From the NCBI GenBank assembly GCA_001602415.1, contig CP012155.1:1550001-1614000 (forward strand): a DNA stretch of 64,000 bases, written 5' to 3'. The DNA comes from Bacteroidetes bacterium UKL13-3 (GTDB lineage: Bacteria > Bacteroidota > Bacteroidia > UKL13-3). Below the pieces are notes generated by a model that saw nothing but the letters and a program-made list of their open reading frames with translations, did not search any database and was not told the origin of the DNA. A program made the translations under genes and the position numbers. Every line of letters starts with the position of its first letter. Position 1 is the stretch's first letter. Below, one piece after another: positions 16,474 to 25,666 of the stretch.

Positions 16474-17532
16474 ATGTTAGAGGTAAAAAAGGAAGGTGTT
16501 GTTCTTTCTAAAACAAGACTATTGTTTGAGAATGAAGGAGTATTAAATCCTGCTGCAATAAGAATAGGTGACAATGTTCACTTGTTTTATAGGGCTGTGA
16601 GCAAAGGTAATTTTTCCACTATAGGATACTGTTTGTTGGTAGGCCCTCTATTGGTTAGTCATCGACTAAATTTGCCGTTAATTAAACCCGAATATGATTA
16701 TGAAAGGCATGGTATTGAGGATCCTCGTATTGTAAAAATTGACGATACTTATTACCTTACCTACACTGCATATGATGGGGAAAATGCGCTGGGAGCATTG
16801 GCAATATCGGATGATTTGATCAATTGGAAAAAGCAGGGAATAATTGTTCCGCAGGTTACCTACGATCAGTTCTTACAATATGTAGGAACAACAATTGCTG
16901 AATCGCCTAAATATAAACGCTACAATGACTACGATAGTGTTCTGGAGAACCGTCCCAGTAGTCTTTTGTTATGGGATAAAAACCTTATTTTCTTTCCGAG
17001 AAAAATCCAAAATCAACTATATTTTTTGCATCGTATTAAGCCAGATATGCAGATTGTAGTGGCTGTTAATGCCATAAGTGATTTAACCCCTGATTTTTGG
17101 AAATCCTATTTTACAGATTTCGATAAACATATCATACTCACACCCAAATTTGACCACGAGTCAAGCTATATTGGAGGAGGATGTCCGCCTGTTGAAACGC
17201 AATATGGATGGCTAATTATTTACCATGGTGTACACGATGAAATTACAGGCTATGTTTATTCGGCATGTGCTGCGCTATTGGATTTGCAAAATCCTCAAAT
17301 TGAAATAGCGCGACTGCCTTATCCATTGTTTAAACCAGAATTTTCGTGGGAACTTAAAGGTGAAGTAAATAATGTTTGTTTTCCAACAGGAGCCGTTGTT
17401 TTTGATGATACATTATACATTTATTATGGGGCAGCAGATGAGCGCATTGCTTGTGCATCGTTGTCTTTATCTGATTTACTCACCGAATTATTATTAAATC
17501 CAACTACGCATGCAAACTCAAACATTACCTGA
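16474..17532 (+). CDS. Glycoside hydrolase family 130 protein (beta-mannoside phosphorylase/hydrolase type)
   Basis: A 352-residue five-bladed propeller enzyme. Hallmarks are LFENEGVLNPAAIRIGDNVHLFYRAV, then GIEDPRIVKIDDTYYLTYTAYDG carrying the conserved catalytic Asp, ESSYIGGGCPPVETQYGWLIIYHGV, and the closing CFPTGAVVFDDTLYIYYGAADERIACA. GH130 enzymes phosphorolyse or hydrolyse beta-mannosides. No signal peptide is seen, so it is cytoplasmic and phosphorolysis is likelier. Its last 23 bases overlap the next gene, a fused glycosyltransferase, implying a shared task in making or recycling a mannose-containing glycan (inference). Confidence 0.85.
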   Translation: MLEVKKEGVVLSKTRLLFENEGVLNPAAIRIGDNVHLFYRAVSKGNFSTIGYCLLVGPLLVSHRLNLPLIKPEYDYERHGIEDPRIVKIDDTYYLTYTAYDGENALGALAISDDLINWKKQGIIVPQVTYDQFLQYVGTTIAESPKYKRYNDYDSVLENRPSSLLLWDKNLIFFPRKIQNQLYFLHRIKPDMQIVVAVNAISDLTPDFWKSYFTDFDKHIILTPKFDHESSYIGGGCPPVETQYGWLIIYHGVHDEITGYVYSACAALLDLQNPQIEIARLPYPLFKPEFSWELKGEVNNVCFPTGAVVFDDTLYIYYGAADERIACASLSLSDLLTELLLNPTTHANSNIT

Positions 17533-19768
17533 AATACTGGTTATTTCTTCCTATCCACCGCGCGAATGCGGCATTGCAACTTATTCTCAAGATTTAGTGA
17601 AAGCACTGAATATTCAGTTTGGAAGTGCATTTAAGATGGTTATTTGTGCGCTTGAAACGGATGATGAGAGACATGCATACCCAAATGAGGTAAAGCATGT
17701 ATTCAATACATCATCAGCAAAATCATATAAAGAATTAGCGGATTTTGTAAATAATCATTCCGAAATCCGAATGGTATTATTGCAACACGAATTCGGATTT
17801 TTTGTTCATCATGCACCATCACTTTTAGGGTTGATTAAATCGGTGAATGTTCCGGTTGTTGTAACTTTTCATACGGTATTGCCTGCTCCATCAGCCGAAT
17901 TGTTATTGAGTATTCAGCAAATTGCTTCGGCATCACAATCCGTTATTGTGATGACAAGAAGTGCAGCACTTATTCTTCAAAAAGAATATGCTCTTGATAT
18001 GCATAAAATTACAGTAATACCTCACGGAACGCATTTGGTAAAGCATGCAGAAACGGAGTTGTTAAAAACGAAATATGGTTTTACAGGACGCACCATTTTA
18101 TCTACTTTTGGTTTAATAAGCTCGGGTAAAAGTATTGAAACAACATTACGTGCATTGCCTGCTATTATAACACAATATCCTGATGTGCTTTTTTTAATTA
18201 TTGGAAAAACACATCCATCAGTAGTAAGACACGAGGGTGAGTTATACAGGCAATCGCTTGAAGCAATGGTATTAGAGCTTAATCTAGAAAAATATGTTTG
18301 TTTTGTCAATTATTATCTTCCTCTGCAAACCTTGCTCGACTACCTGCAGCTAACAGATATTTATTTGTTTACGTCAAAAGATCCTTATCAAGCTGTGAGT
18401 GGAACATTTTCGTATGCTATAAGTTGTGGTTGTGCTATTGTATCAACTCCTATACCTCATGCAACAGAGGTGTTAAGAAATGATGCCGGAATTTTAATTG
18501 ATTTTGAAAGTAGTGAACAATTGCAGCAAGCTGTGATCCGATTGTTAGATGATGAAGAATTAATGGGGAAAATTAGATTAAATGGATTACACCGAATTGT
18601 AGCAACTGCATGGGAGAATACAGCCATTGCGCATGCTTTGCTATTTGAAAATAATGCTAACGGATACATTAAGCTTACCTATGCAATTCCTCGAATTAAT
18701 TTGGAGCACATGCATCAACTTACATCAGATTTTGGAATGATTCAGTTTGCTAATATTAATCGTCCCGATTTAAAGTCGGGTTACACCATTGATGATAATG
18801 CACGAGCAATGATTGCCATGTGTATGCATTATGAACACACGGGTGATTCACAAGATATTAAGCTTATCAATACCTATTTAACATTTATTGGATATTGTAT
18901 ACAGGCCAATGGTCGATTTTTAAATTATGTTGACGAAGAGCAAAGTTTTACTCCACAAAACAAAGAGAACAATTTGGATGATGCCAATGGGCGAACAATT
19001 TGGGCGCTAGGGTACTTAATTAGTCAGAAAGATATTTTACCTCCAGATATGGTAGGTAAGGCTATTCAATTATTGGATAAGGCTCTCGAAGATGTTTTAT
19101 CGGTGTATTCTCCCCGTGCTATTGCTTTTACCTTAAAGGGGATTTTTTATTACCATCAGGTATTACCAAGCGAAAAAAATATAATATTGGCTTCAACTCT
19201 TGCTTATAGGTTGGAGAGAATGTTTGCACATGAGTCAGAGTTAGGATGGGACTGGTTTGAGAGTTACTTAACCTATGCTAATGGAATTTTACCGGAGGCA
19301 ATGTTATGTGCCTATCAAATTACAGACGAAGAAATATTTAAAGAGATAGCAAAAAAGGCATTCGACTTTTTATTGTTAAATACATTCAGCTCAACAACCA
19401 TTAAGCTTATATCTAACCAAAGTTGGAAATACAAAGGTGGCATTACTGCTGTTTTTGGAGAGCAGCCTATAGATGTTGCTTATACCATATTGGCATTAGG
19501 ACGATTTTACGAGGTTTTTGATGAGGATACCTATCTACAAAAAATGACTATTGCCTTTACTTGGTTTTTAGGAAATAATCACCTTCATCAAATCATTTAT
19601 AATCCATGCACTGGTGGGTGCTATGATGGGTTGGAGGAGAATCACGTAAACCTAAACCAAGGTGCCGAGTCAACAATTAGTTATTTATTATCGCGGTTAA
19701 CCATTGAAAAGTTCAATGCACAATATGAGTTGAACGAAGAGGTTCTGAATGAGCAATCATACTGGTAA
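17510..19768 (+). CDS. Two-domain protein: GT4 glycosyltransferase fused to an alpha/alpha-toroid domain
   Basis: A 752-residue protein. Residues 1-385 are a GT4 transferase: SSYPPRECGIATYSQDLVKAL at the N-terminus, LLQHEFGFF, FHTVLP, then GTHLVKH, FGLISSGKSIETTLRALP and the donor-binding GTFSYAISCGCAIVSTPIPHATEVL. From about 395 a second region begins (MHQLTSDFGMIQFANINRPD, YTIDDNARAMIAMCMHYE), with repeated helical pairs to the end. Segments such as DDANGRTIWALGYLI and WDWFESYLTYANGILPEAML resemble six-hairpin glycosidases. Its start lies inside the GH130 gene, so the pair is tightly coupled. Confidence 0.75.
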   Translation: MQTQTLPEILVISSYPPRECGIATYSQDLVKALNIQFGSAFKMVICALETDDERHAYPNEVKHVFNTSSAKSYKELADFVNNHSEIRMVLLQHEFGFFVHHAPSLLGLIKSVNVPVVVTFHTVLPAPSAELLLSIQQIASASQSVIVMTRSAALILQKEYALDMHKITVIPHGTHLVKHAETELLKTKYGFTGRTILSTFGLISSGKSIETTLRALPAIITQYPDVLFLIIGKTHPSVVRHEGELYRQSLEAMVLELNLEKYVCFVNYYLPLQTLLDYLQLTDIYLFTSKDPYQAVSGTFSYAISCGCAIVSTPIPHATEVLRNDAGILIDFESSEQLQQAVIRLLDDEELMGKIRLNGLHRIVATAWENTAIAHALLFENNANGYIKLTYAIPRINLEHMHQLTSDFGMIQFANINRPDLKSGYTIDDNARAMIAMCMHYEHTGDSQDIKLINTYLTFIGYCIQANGRFLNYVDEEQSFTPQNKENNLDDANGRTIWALGYLISQKDILPPDMVGKAIQLLDKALEDVLSVYSPRAIAFTLKGIFYYHQVLPSEKNIILASTLAYRLERMFAHESELGWDWFESYLTYANGILPEAMLCAYQITDEEIFKEIAKKAFDFLLLNTFSSTTIKLISNQSWKYKGGITAVFGEQPIDVAYTILALGRFYEVFDEDTYLQKMTIAFTWFLGNNHLHQIIYNPCTGGCYDGLEENHVNLNQGAESTISYLLSRLTIEKFNAQYELNEEVLNEQSYW

Positions 19769-19844
19769 ATACTAGGTGTGAATAATACAATTCTTCTGTA
19801 AGGTTATGTAACATGCCGGAAATACAAATGTTGCACCTTTGAGT

Positions 19845-20090
19845 ATGATTAAGAAATCACTCACAACATTGTTAGCTAACCATATCAAAAAGGGATTTAC
19901 GGGTAAATACTTAACCGATATAGCACACAAATTAGGAGAAAGATTTTCTATACTCACACTTAACAATTTGTTTGATGCCCAAAACCAATCAGATAATGCT
20001 TTAGCAGAACTTGAATATAAAATGGGTAAGGCATCCAACGTTACTGCAACAATAAACATCAACAGCATAAACTTAACAACACACACAAAC
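19845..20090 (+). other. Open frame directly upstream of, and in frame with, the lipoprotein gene
   Basis: From ATG 19845 an open frame of 82 codons runs into the lipoprotein start with no stop. Its composition is protein-like (TTLLANHIKKGFTGKYL, LGERFSILTLNNLFDAQ), but it has no signal peptide, and a lipoprotein signal cannot work internally. It may be a long leader, a separate regulatory peptide read through, or chance. A weak -7-like ACCTTTG sits just before the ATG. I do not recognise it. Confidence 0.3.
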
Positions 20091-20531
20091 ATGAAAAAGT
20101 CAATACTCACAGTAGTAACTGCAGGTACCATTATGGCTCCAATTGTTTCAGGATGTAACTCTCCTACAAATAAAGTTGAAAACGCTAAGCAAGATCTAAA
20201 GGAGGCTAAGCAAGAATTGAATCAGGCGCAACAAGATTCGGTAGCTGATTTTGAAGCTTTTAGAAAAGAATCAAAGGAACGCATTGCCGAAAATGAAAAA
20301 ATGATTGCAGCTTTTAAGGAAAGCATGTCAGTGGACAAGAAGCAATCAAAAAAGGTGGATCAAAAAATGATTGACGAATTGGAACAACGTAATATAAACA
20401 TGCGCAAAAAAATTGAAGAATACAGAACTGAAGGAAAGGATAATTGGGAAGCTTTTAAGAAGGAGTTTAATCATGATATGGATGATTTAGGGAAATCAAT
20501 CAAAAACATAACAGTAAAAAATACTAAGTAA
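20091..20531 (+). CDS. Coiled-coil lipoprotein, probable envelope stress protein
   Basis: A 146-residue protein started at ATG 20091. Residues 1-22 are a lipoprotein signal peptide ending VSGC, Cys22 being the lipidated residue. The remainder is almost wholly charged helix: KVENAKQDLKEAKQELNQAQQDS, EAFRKESKERIAENEKMI, then EQRNINMRKKIEEYRTEGKDNWEAFKKEFNHDMDDLGKSI. The layout matches the soluble protein at 28235-28660, so the two are paralogues. It is 16 bases before a barrel gene and begins a run of small envelope genes. Function unknown. Confidence 0.75.
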   Translation: MKKSILTVVTAGTIMAPIVSGCNSPTNKVENAKQDLKEAKQELNQAQQDSVADFEAFRKESKERIAENEKMIAAFKESMSVDKKQSKKVDQKMIDELEQRNINMRKKIEEYRTEGKDNWEAFKKEFNHDMDDLGKSIKNITVKNTK

Positions 20532-20547
20532 AAACGCTAAAAAAATT

Positions 20548-21123
20548 ATGATGAAAAAACTTCTATTAACTACACTGTTAGGTTGCATGATATTTATGCA
20601 ATACGCTGCCAATGCACAAGAAAAATATGGAAAATCGCTTAACGTAGGTTTAGGGGTTGGCGGATACTCTGGATATTACGGCTATGTGGGTCGTTCGTTA
20701 CCAGTATTCCATATTGATTATGAATTTGATGTTGCCAAAAATTTCACCTTGGCTCCATTCCTAAATTTTTACAGCTTCTCGCATGATTATTATTGGGGAG
20801 ATAGAAACAATCCCAATCGTTACTATACCTACCGCGAATCGGTTATTCCAATTGGTTTAAAAGGAACCTATTATTTTGATGATTTACTTCAAGCTAATAA
20901 AAAATGGGATTTCTACTTAGCAGGATCTTTAGGGTTTGCTATTGTTAACTCAACTTGGGACGAAGGCTACGGAGGAAATCGTGAGTATTACAAAAGAGGT
21001 AGCGCTTTGTTCTTAGATATTCATGTAGGAGCTGAATATCATTTTAATAATCGCGTAGGTGCTTTTCTCGATTTATCGAGTGGCGTATCAACTATTGGAT
21101 TGGCTTTTCACGGTACAAAATAA
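20548..21123 (+). CDS. Small outer-membrane beta-barrel protein
   Basis: A 191-residue protein with a signal peptide (MMKKLLLTTLLGCMIFMQYAANA). It shows eight or so amphipathic strands such as SLNVGLGVGGYSGYYGYVG, VFHIDYEFDVAKNFTLAPFLNFYSF, IPIGLKGTYYF, WDFYLAGSLGFAIVN and LDIHVGAEYHFNNRVGAFLDLSSG. This is a porin-like or OmpX/OmpW-sized barrel with no enzymatic motif. It lies between the coiled-coil lipoprotein and a tiny membrane protein, apparently one operon. The exact family is not recognised. Confidence 0.75.
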   Translation: MMKKLLLTTLLGCMIFMQYAANAQEKYGKSLNVGLGVGGYSGYYGYVGRSLPVFHIDYEFDVAKNFTLAPFLNFYSFSHDYYWGDRNNPNRYYTYRESVIPIGLKGTYYFDDLLQANKKWDFYLAGSLGFAIVNSTWDEGYGGNREYYKRGSALFLDIHVGAEYHFNNRVGAFLDLSSGVSTIGLAFHGTK

Positions 21124-21134
21124 TTAAACTACAC

Positions 21135-21287
21135 ATGGGAAATTTACTATACATCGTTGCCATAGTGCTCGTTATTATGTGGCTTGTGGGGTTTGTTGGT
21201 TACAATGCCAGTGGCCTAATTCACATCTTATTAGTGATTGCACTCATTGCCGTTATCCTCAGAATTATTCAAGGAAAAAGTTTATAA
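21135..21287 (+). CDS. lmo0937-family small membrane protein
   Basis: A 50-residue protein with two transmembrane segments (LLYIVAIVLVIMWLVGFVGY and LIHILLVIALIAVILRIIQG). This matches the widespread lmo0937 family of tiny membrane proteins, often next to stress genes; function unknown. It begins at ATG 21135, 11 bases after the barrel gene stop, and ends 9 bases before the next gene. Confidence 0.8.
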   Translation: MGNLLYIVAIVLVIMWLVGFVGYNASGLIHILLVIALIAVILRIIQGKSL

Positions 21288-21296
21288 TAACAAATT

Positions 21297-21587
21297 ATGA
21301 AAACAAAAATACTGTATTCAATAATGCTTGTATTAATGACCTCCATTTTAGCAATACCTGCTCAAGCAGCGAGGGTAGCAACACATGCCGAACAGGCAAC
21401 TACCATGTTGCATAGATTGGAAACAATTAAAGAAATGAATCTAAAAAACATAAGCACTGAGCAAAAAAACGAACTCAAAATTGAAGTACAAGGCATTCAT
21501 CAAAAATTAAAATCATTGGATGGAGGTATTTACCTTTCTGTAGGTGCCATTATTATCATTCTACTCATTATTCTGATTCTGTTTTAA
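21297..21587 (+). CDS. Small exported or membrane protein, unknown
   Basis: A 96-residue protein. An N-terminal signal-like segment (MKTKILYSIMLVLMTSILAIPAQA) is followed by a helical region (EQATTMLHRLETIKEMNLKNISTEQKNELKIE) and a C-terminal hydrophobic tail (YLSVGAIIIILLIILILF). The middle part would face the periplasm, anchored at the C-terminus. It is in a run of small envelope genes with only 9 bases to its upstream neighbour. I do not recognise a family beyond similar small stress-cluster proteins in Bacteroidota. Confidence 0.65.
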   Translation: MKTKILYSIMLVLMTSILAIPAQAARVATHAEQATTMLHRLETIKEMNLKNISTEQKNELKIEVQGIHQKLKSLDGGIYLSVGAIIIILLIILILF

Positions 21588-21598
21588 CAATTATTATC

Positions 21599-21916
21599 AT
21601 GGAAAAAGATCACAACACAACATATTACCAAAACAATTATATCATGGAAAAATCAACAAGTTCAATTAAGGTTATGGGAGCTTTGCTCTTAGGTGCTGCT
21701 ATCGGTGGCGGATTAGGTATTCTATTTGCTCCTCACAAAGGCAGTAAAACACGCAAACGTATTATGGCAAAAGGGTCTGATATGTCGGATACAATTAAAG
21801 GTAAGTTAGACGCGTTTATGGAAGACATGACAGAAGAGGTGGATCGCTTAAAAACGAATCTACACGATCGCATGGACACCGAGCTGGCAAAGGTTGAATT
21901 ACCTAAAAAAAGTTAG
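21599..21916 (+). CDS. YtxH domain-containing protein
   Basis: A 105-residue protein. The YtxH region begins at about residue 25 with a glycine-rich membrane helix (VMGALLLGAAIGGGLGILFAPHKGSKTRKRI). A charged helical tail follows (DTIKGKLDAFMEDMTEEVDRLKTNLHDRM). YtxH proteins are stress-induced, single-pass membrane proteins of unclear function. A second ATG at 21644 would give the shorter form starting MEKSTSS and is an equally plausible start. It lies 12 bases upstream of the PPK2 gene. Confidence 0.78.
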   Translation: MEKDHNTTYYQNNYIMEKSTSSIKVMGALLLGAAIGGGLGILFAPHKGSKTRKRIMAKGSDMSDTIKGKLDAFMEDMTEEVDRLKTNLHDRMDTELAKVELPKKS

Positions 21917-21928
21917 TTAGCTAAATGC

Positions 21929-22678
21929 ATGAGTCATTCTGTTCAGTTATCAGAAATAGATACCAAACCGTCCTCTAAAATGAAGAAGTCGGAAATCCGT
22001 TCAGAAATGATTTCATTATTGGAACAGCTTACTGACATTCAAGAAAGATTGTACGCCCAGCATGCTTTTTCCGTTTTGATCGTTTTGCAAGGAATGGACA
22101 CATCGGGAAAGGATAGTGCCGTGAAGCAGGTGTTTACAGGAGTAAACCCTGCTGGCTGCAATATTACTTCATTTAAAGCGCCAACACCCATTGAATTGGA
22201 TCATCATTTTTTATGGCGCATCAGTAAAAAATGTCCGCAAAAAGGAATGATTCACATTTTTAATCGTTCGCACTACGAAGATATTTTGGTGCCAATGGTT
22301 AAACAAACGTTACCTGAAAAGAAATTGAAGGAACGTTGTGAAGAAATCAATGTGTTTGAAAAAGGTCTACTTAACGATCATACAATTATCATGAAGTTTT
22401 TTCTTCACGTATCGCAAGAGCAACAGTTTAAAAGGCTTGAAGACAGAAAATCTAATCCAAGCAAACATTGGAAATACAGTAGAGATGATGCTGTTGATAT
22501 TGAAAAACATAAAAAGTACGCCAAAGCTTACCAATTCATTTTCGATCACGATGCAAGTCTTACACCGTGGACAATCATTCCTGCCGATAAAAAATGGTAT
22601 AAGAATTACTGTATATTAAATCATATCGTAAAAACCCTTAAACAATATGCTATTGAATTTCCAGAGTTGGTTGAGTAA
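21929..22678 (+). CDS. ppk2: PPK2-family polyphosphate kinase / polyphosphate:nucleotide phosphotransferase
   Basis: A 249-residue single-domain PPK2. The Walker A-like GMDTSGKD lies at residues 55-62, followed by NRSHYEDILVPMV with the Asp-bearing Walker B region and the LEDRKSNPSKHWKYSRDD lid. It transfers phosphate from polyphosphate to nucleoside mono- or diphosphates, regenerating ATP/GTP. Whether AMP or ADP is preferred cannot be told. It falls between YtxH and Dps genes, consistent with stress use of polyphosphate reserves. Confidence 0.88.
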   Translation: MSHSVQLSEIDTKPSSKMKKSEIRSEMISLLEQLTDIQERLYAQHAFSVLIVLQGMDTSGKDSAVKQVFTGVNPAGCNITSFKAPTPIELDHHFLWRISKKCPQKGMIHIFNRSHYEDILVPMVKQTLPEKKLKERCEEINVFEKGLLNDHTIIMKFFLHVSQEQQFKRLEDRKSNPSKHWKYSRDDAVDIEKHKKYAKAYQFIFDHDASLTPWTIIPADKKWYKNYCILNHIVKTLKQYAIEFPELVE

Positions 22679-22762
22679 GTAGTTAACATTCGGTTCTAAA
22701 GCGTTTGATTCAAAGTGACGCTTTTCGACTTATCATTTTAATAATTAAAAGAACTAGAGAAT

Positions 22763-23236
22763 ATGAAACCTGAAATCGGAATAACCGAAAAAAATCTGCA
22801 TAAAAGTATAAAAACACTAACCGTGTTATTGGCAGATGAGATGAACTTGTATATTAAAACACGCAAGTTTCATTGGAATGTTTCGGGAGCGAGTTTTATG
22901 GAGTTGCATCAGCTTTTCCAGAGTCAATATACCGAGCTTGAAGAAGTAATTGATTTAATTGCTGAGCGGATTAACAAATTAGGTGGGCATACTATTGGTA
23001 CCCTCAAAGAATTTGCAGAGCATACCCGCATTGCCGAATCGCCCGATAAATACCCAGAGCAATTTGATATGCTTAAGGAATTATTGTGCGACCACGAACA
23101 GTTGATTACTGATATGCGTAAAGACATTGTTATTGCTGCCGAAAAAAGTAAAGATATAGGAACCATTGATTTTTTAACCGGAATATTGGAGCAGCACGAA
23201 ACAACTGCTTGGATATTGAGACGTTACTTAGATTAA
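22763..23236 (+). CDS. dps: Dps-family DNA-binding ferritin
   Basis: A 157-residue four-helix ferritin-like protein, normal Dps length. The inter-subunit ferroxidase ligands are visible: His37 (KFHWNV), Asp64 and Glu68 (EVIDLIAERI). It has the long HETTAWILRRYLD final helix of the family. Dps dodecamers oxidise and store iron with peroxide and protect DNA during starvation or oxidative stress. It is 11 bases upstream of the Mla permease, so possibly transcribed with it. Confidence 0.9.
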   Translation: MKPEIGITEKNLHKSIKTLTVLLADEMNLYIKTRKFHWNVSGASFMELHQLFQSQYTELEEVIDLIAERINKLGGHTIGTLKEFAEHTRIAESPDKYPEQFDMLKELLCDHEQLITDMRKDIVIAAEKSKDIGTIDFLTGILEQHETTAWILRRYLD

Positions 23237-23246
23237 CTGGTGCAAG

Positions 23247-24083
23247 ATGAGTAATTTTCTCTCAACATTATTTGAATACGGTAAGTGCGTTTTTGGTAAC
23301 CAATCAAGCCCATCCACCAAACCACCTTTGATCTACCAATTTTTAACGGGTGTAGCAGATTTTGCCATATTTACCGGGCGTTACTTCATGGAGTTAATTA
23401 AACCGCCTTATGAGTTTAAAGAATTACTCAAACAAAGCTATCGCATAGGATTACAATCGTTGCCCCTTGTTGGAATTACAGGGTTTATTATGGGACTTGT
23501 ACTCACTGTACAAACGCGCCCCACATTAGCAGAATTTGGAGCTGAGTCGTGGCTACCTGCTATGATTTCTGTATCTATTGTGCGCGAAATTGGTCCAGTA
23601 ATTACGGCACTTATTTGCGCAGGAAAAGTTGGTTCCAGTATTGGGGCCGAACTCGCTTCGATGCGTGTTACAGAACAAATTGATGCAATGGAAGTATCGG
23701 GAGCCAATCCGTTTAAATACATTATTGTAACTCGTGTATTGGCTACCACATTGATGCTGCCCATACTCACTGTTTTTAATGATATTATATCCATGTTAGG
23801 ATCATTAGCAGGTGTAAATATTCATGGCGATGTTAGTTTCAGTTTGTTTTTTGCTCAAGCATTTGCTCAATTGAGTTTTACAGATGTTTTTCCCTCACTT
23901 ATCAAAACTATTTTCTTTGGATTTTCAATTGGATTGATTGCTTGTTATAAAGGTTATAATGCCAATAAAGGAACAGTAGGAGTTGGAGAAGCCGCTAATT
24001 CTTCCGTTGTGCTTACGTCATTAATGGTTTTTATTATTGACATGCTGGCTGTTCAACTTACCAGTTTATTTATCGATACATAA
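23247..24083 (+). CDS. mlaE: MlaE-type ABC transporter permease
   Basis: A 278-residue permease of the MlaE/YrbE family. Several hydrophobic segments lie through residues 75-275. The conserved core is REIGPVITALICAGKVGSSIGAELASMRVTEQIDAMEVSGANPFKY, the coupling region typical of phospholipid-transport permeases. The start codon overlaps nothing; the stop is immediately followed by the mlaF start. Together with MlaF and the MCE protein it forms an inner-membrane complex moving phospholipids between membranes. No periplasmic MlaC or outer-membrane MlaA gene is seen nearby. Confidence 0.88.
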   Translation: MSNFLSTLFEYGKCVFGNQSSPSTKPPLIYQFLTGVADFAIFTGRYFMELIKPPYEFKELLKQSYRIGLQSLPLVGITGFIMGLVLTVQTRPTLAEFGAESWLPAMISVSIVREIGPVITALICAGKVGSSIGAELASMRVTEQIDAMEVSGANPFKYIIVTRVLATTLMLPILTVFNDIISMLGSLAGVNIHGDVSFSLFFAQAFAQLSFTDVFPSLIKTIFFGFSIGLIACYKGYNANKGTVGVGEAANSSVVLTSLMVFIIDMLAVQLTSLFIDT

Positions 24084-24851
24084 ATGGAGGCAATAACACA
24101 ACATCGGGAAAAAAACAAAGTAGCTAGTGAAGCAGCCATACAAATTACAGATTTGAAAAAATCGTTTGGCTCGAATACTGTATTAAATGGTATTACGATT
24201 ACACTTAATAAAGAAGAAAACCTTGTCGTATTGGGTAAGTCGGGTTCAGGTAAATCAGTACTCATTAAATGTTTAGTTAGCCTTATTAAGCCTGATGAAG
24301 GTACATTAACTGTTTTGGGTGAAGATATATCAACACTCCATACTGATGGCTTAAACAAACTGCGTAAGCGAGTTGGTTTTCTTTTTCAAAGTGGTGCGTT
24401 GTATGATTCAATGACGGTTACCGAGAATTTACTTTTTCCTCTGCGCGAATCAAAAGATATTGACCAAAGTGAACGTGAACATTTGGTAAAAGAGGCTCTT
24501 GAAAATGTAGGGCTATCTGAAGTTGAACACAAAATGCCATCCGAGCTTTCAGGCGGAATGCGCAAACGATTAGGTTTAGCACGCACCTTAATTTTAAAGC
24601 CTGAAATCATGCTGTATGATGAGCCCACAACTGGACTGGATCCCATCACCTCAAAAGAAATTAGTGAGTTGATGCTTACTATTCAAAAGAATTACAAAAC
24701 CTCATCCATCATTATAACCCATGATATGGCTTGCGCTGCCATAACAGCAAATCGTATGGTTATCCTCAAAGAGGGCAAGGTAGAAGCTACAGGAACTTAT
24801 AAGGAGTTATCATCATCATCTGATGAATGGGTACATTCATTTTTTAGCTAA
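24084..24851 (+). CDS. mlaF: MlaF-type ABC transporter ATP-binding protein
   Basis: A 255-residue ABC ATPase. Walker A GKSGSGKS is near residues 52-59. The Q-loop segment is FLFQSGALYDSMTV, the signature is ELSGGMRKRLGLA and Walker B is IMLYDEPTTGLDP. SGALYDSMTVTENLLFPLRE is typical for MlaF proteins. It powers the permease encoded directly upstream (start abuts the mlaE stop). The next gene, the MCE substrate-binding subunit, begins 10 bases downstream. Confidence 0.9.
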   Translation: MEAITQHREKNKVASEAAIQITDLKKSFGSNTVLNGITITLNKEENLVVLGKSGSGKSVLIKCLVSLIKPDEGTLTVLGEDISTLHTDGLNKLRKRVGFLFQSGALYDSMTVTENLLFPLRESKDIDQSEREHLVKEALENVGLSEVEHKMPSELSGGMRKRLGLARTLILKPEIMLYDEPTTGLDPITSKEISELMLTIQKNYKTSSIIITHDMACAAITANRMVILKEGKVEATGTYKELSSSSDEWVHSFFS

Positions 24852-24861
24852 TTATAGTATT

Positions 24862-25551
24862 ATGTCAACAGAAACATCACAACATATTAAACTCGGTTTA
24901 TTCGTAACCATTGGCTTATTAATCTTTGCCGCAGGTATCTATTTTATTGGTGATGCCAAGCAACTTTTTAGCCGAACGTTTAGCATGAGCGCCATGTTTA
25001 ACAATGTAAATGGTTTACAAGTTGGCAACAATGTAAGGTTCGCAGGTATTAACGTAGGCACAGTGGAAAATATTCAAATCATTTCCGATACAACTGTCCA
25101 GGTTGATATGGTGGTTGATATTACTACCCAAAAATTTATCAAAAAAGATGCGAAGGCAATTATTGGATCGGATGGATTAATGGGGAATAAAATTTTAAAC
25201 ATCTCGGCTGGAACTGTTGGTAAACCTATAGTTGAAAATGGTGATATGATTGGCACAACATTGCCAGTTAGTTTTGATGATATGTTGGCTAATCTTAAAA
25301 TAACAACAGATAATGCAAGCTCCATAACAAACGATTTAGCAGATATTATTGCAAACATCCATTCAGGAAAAGGTACCATAGGTAAGTTATTTATGGATAC
25401 TGTTTTTGCTGAAAACTTAGATAAAACAATTGTGAACGTAAAGCAAGGTACGAAAGGCTTTAAGCAAAATATGGATGCTGCACAAAAGAGCTTTTTGTTG
25501 CGTGGTTTTTTTAAGAAAAAAGATACCGACAAGAAGTCTGACAAGAAATAG
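24862..25551 (+). CDS. mlaD: MlaD-type MCE-domain protein
   Basis: A 229-residue protein with one N-terminal membrane helix (IKLGLFVTIGLLIFAAGIYFIG), then the MCE domain: FNNVNGLQVGNNVRFAGINVGTVENIQI and the GSDGLMGNKILNISAG turn. The C-terminal part is helical and ends in a lysine-rich tail (KKKDTDKKSDKK). ATG 24862 is used since the frame's earlier start at 24823 lies inside mlaF and would put a non-membrane segment first. It would form the hexameric lipid channel with MlaE and MlaF. Confidence 0.88.
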   Translation: MSTETSQHIKLGLFVTIGLLIFAAGIYFIGDAKQLFSRTFSMSAMFNNVNGLQVGNNVRFAGINVGTVENIQIISDTTVQVDMVVDITTQKFIKKDAKAIIGSDGLMGNKILNISAGTVGKPIVENGDMIGTTLPVSFDDMLANLKITTDNASSITNDLADIIANIHSGKGTIGKLFMDTVFAENLDKTIVNVKQGTKGFKQNMDAAQKSFLLRGFFKKKDTDKKSDKK

Positions 25552-25666
25552 CCACCTGTTTTTTCATACTTATATTACATAGGAATTATGTAACTATAAG
25601 TTGTGCATTTGTAACAATTGCCCCTGTTTATGGTGGTAACGTTGTACATCTTAAACACAAGATATT

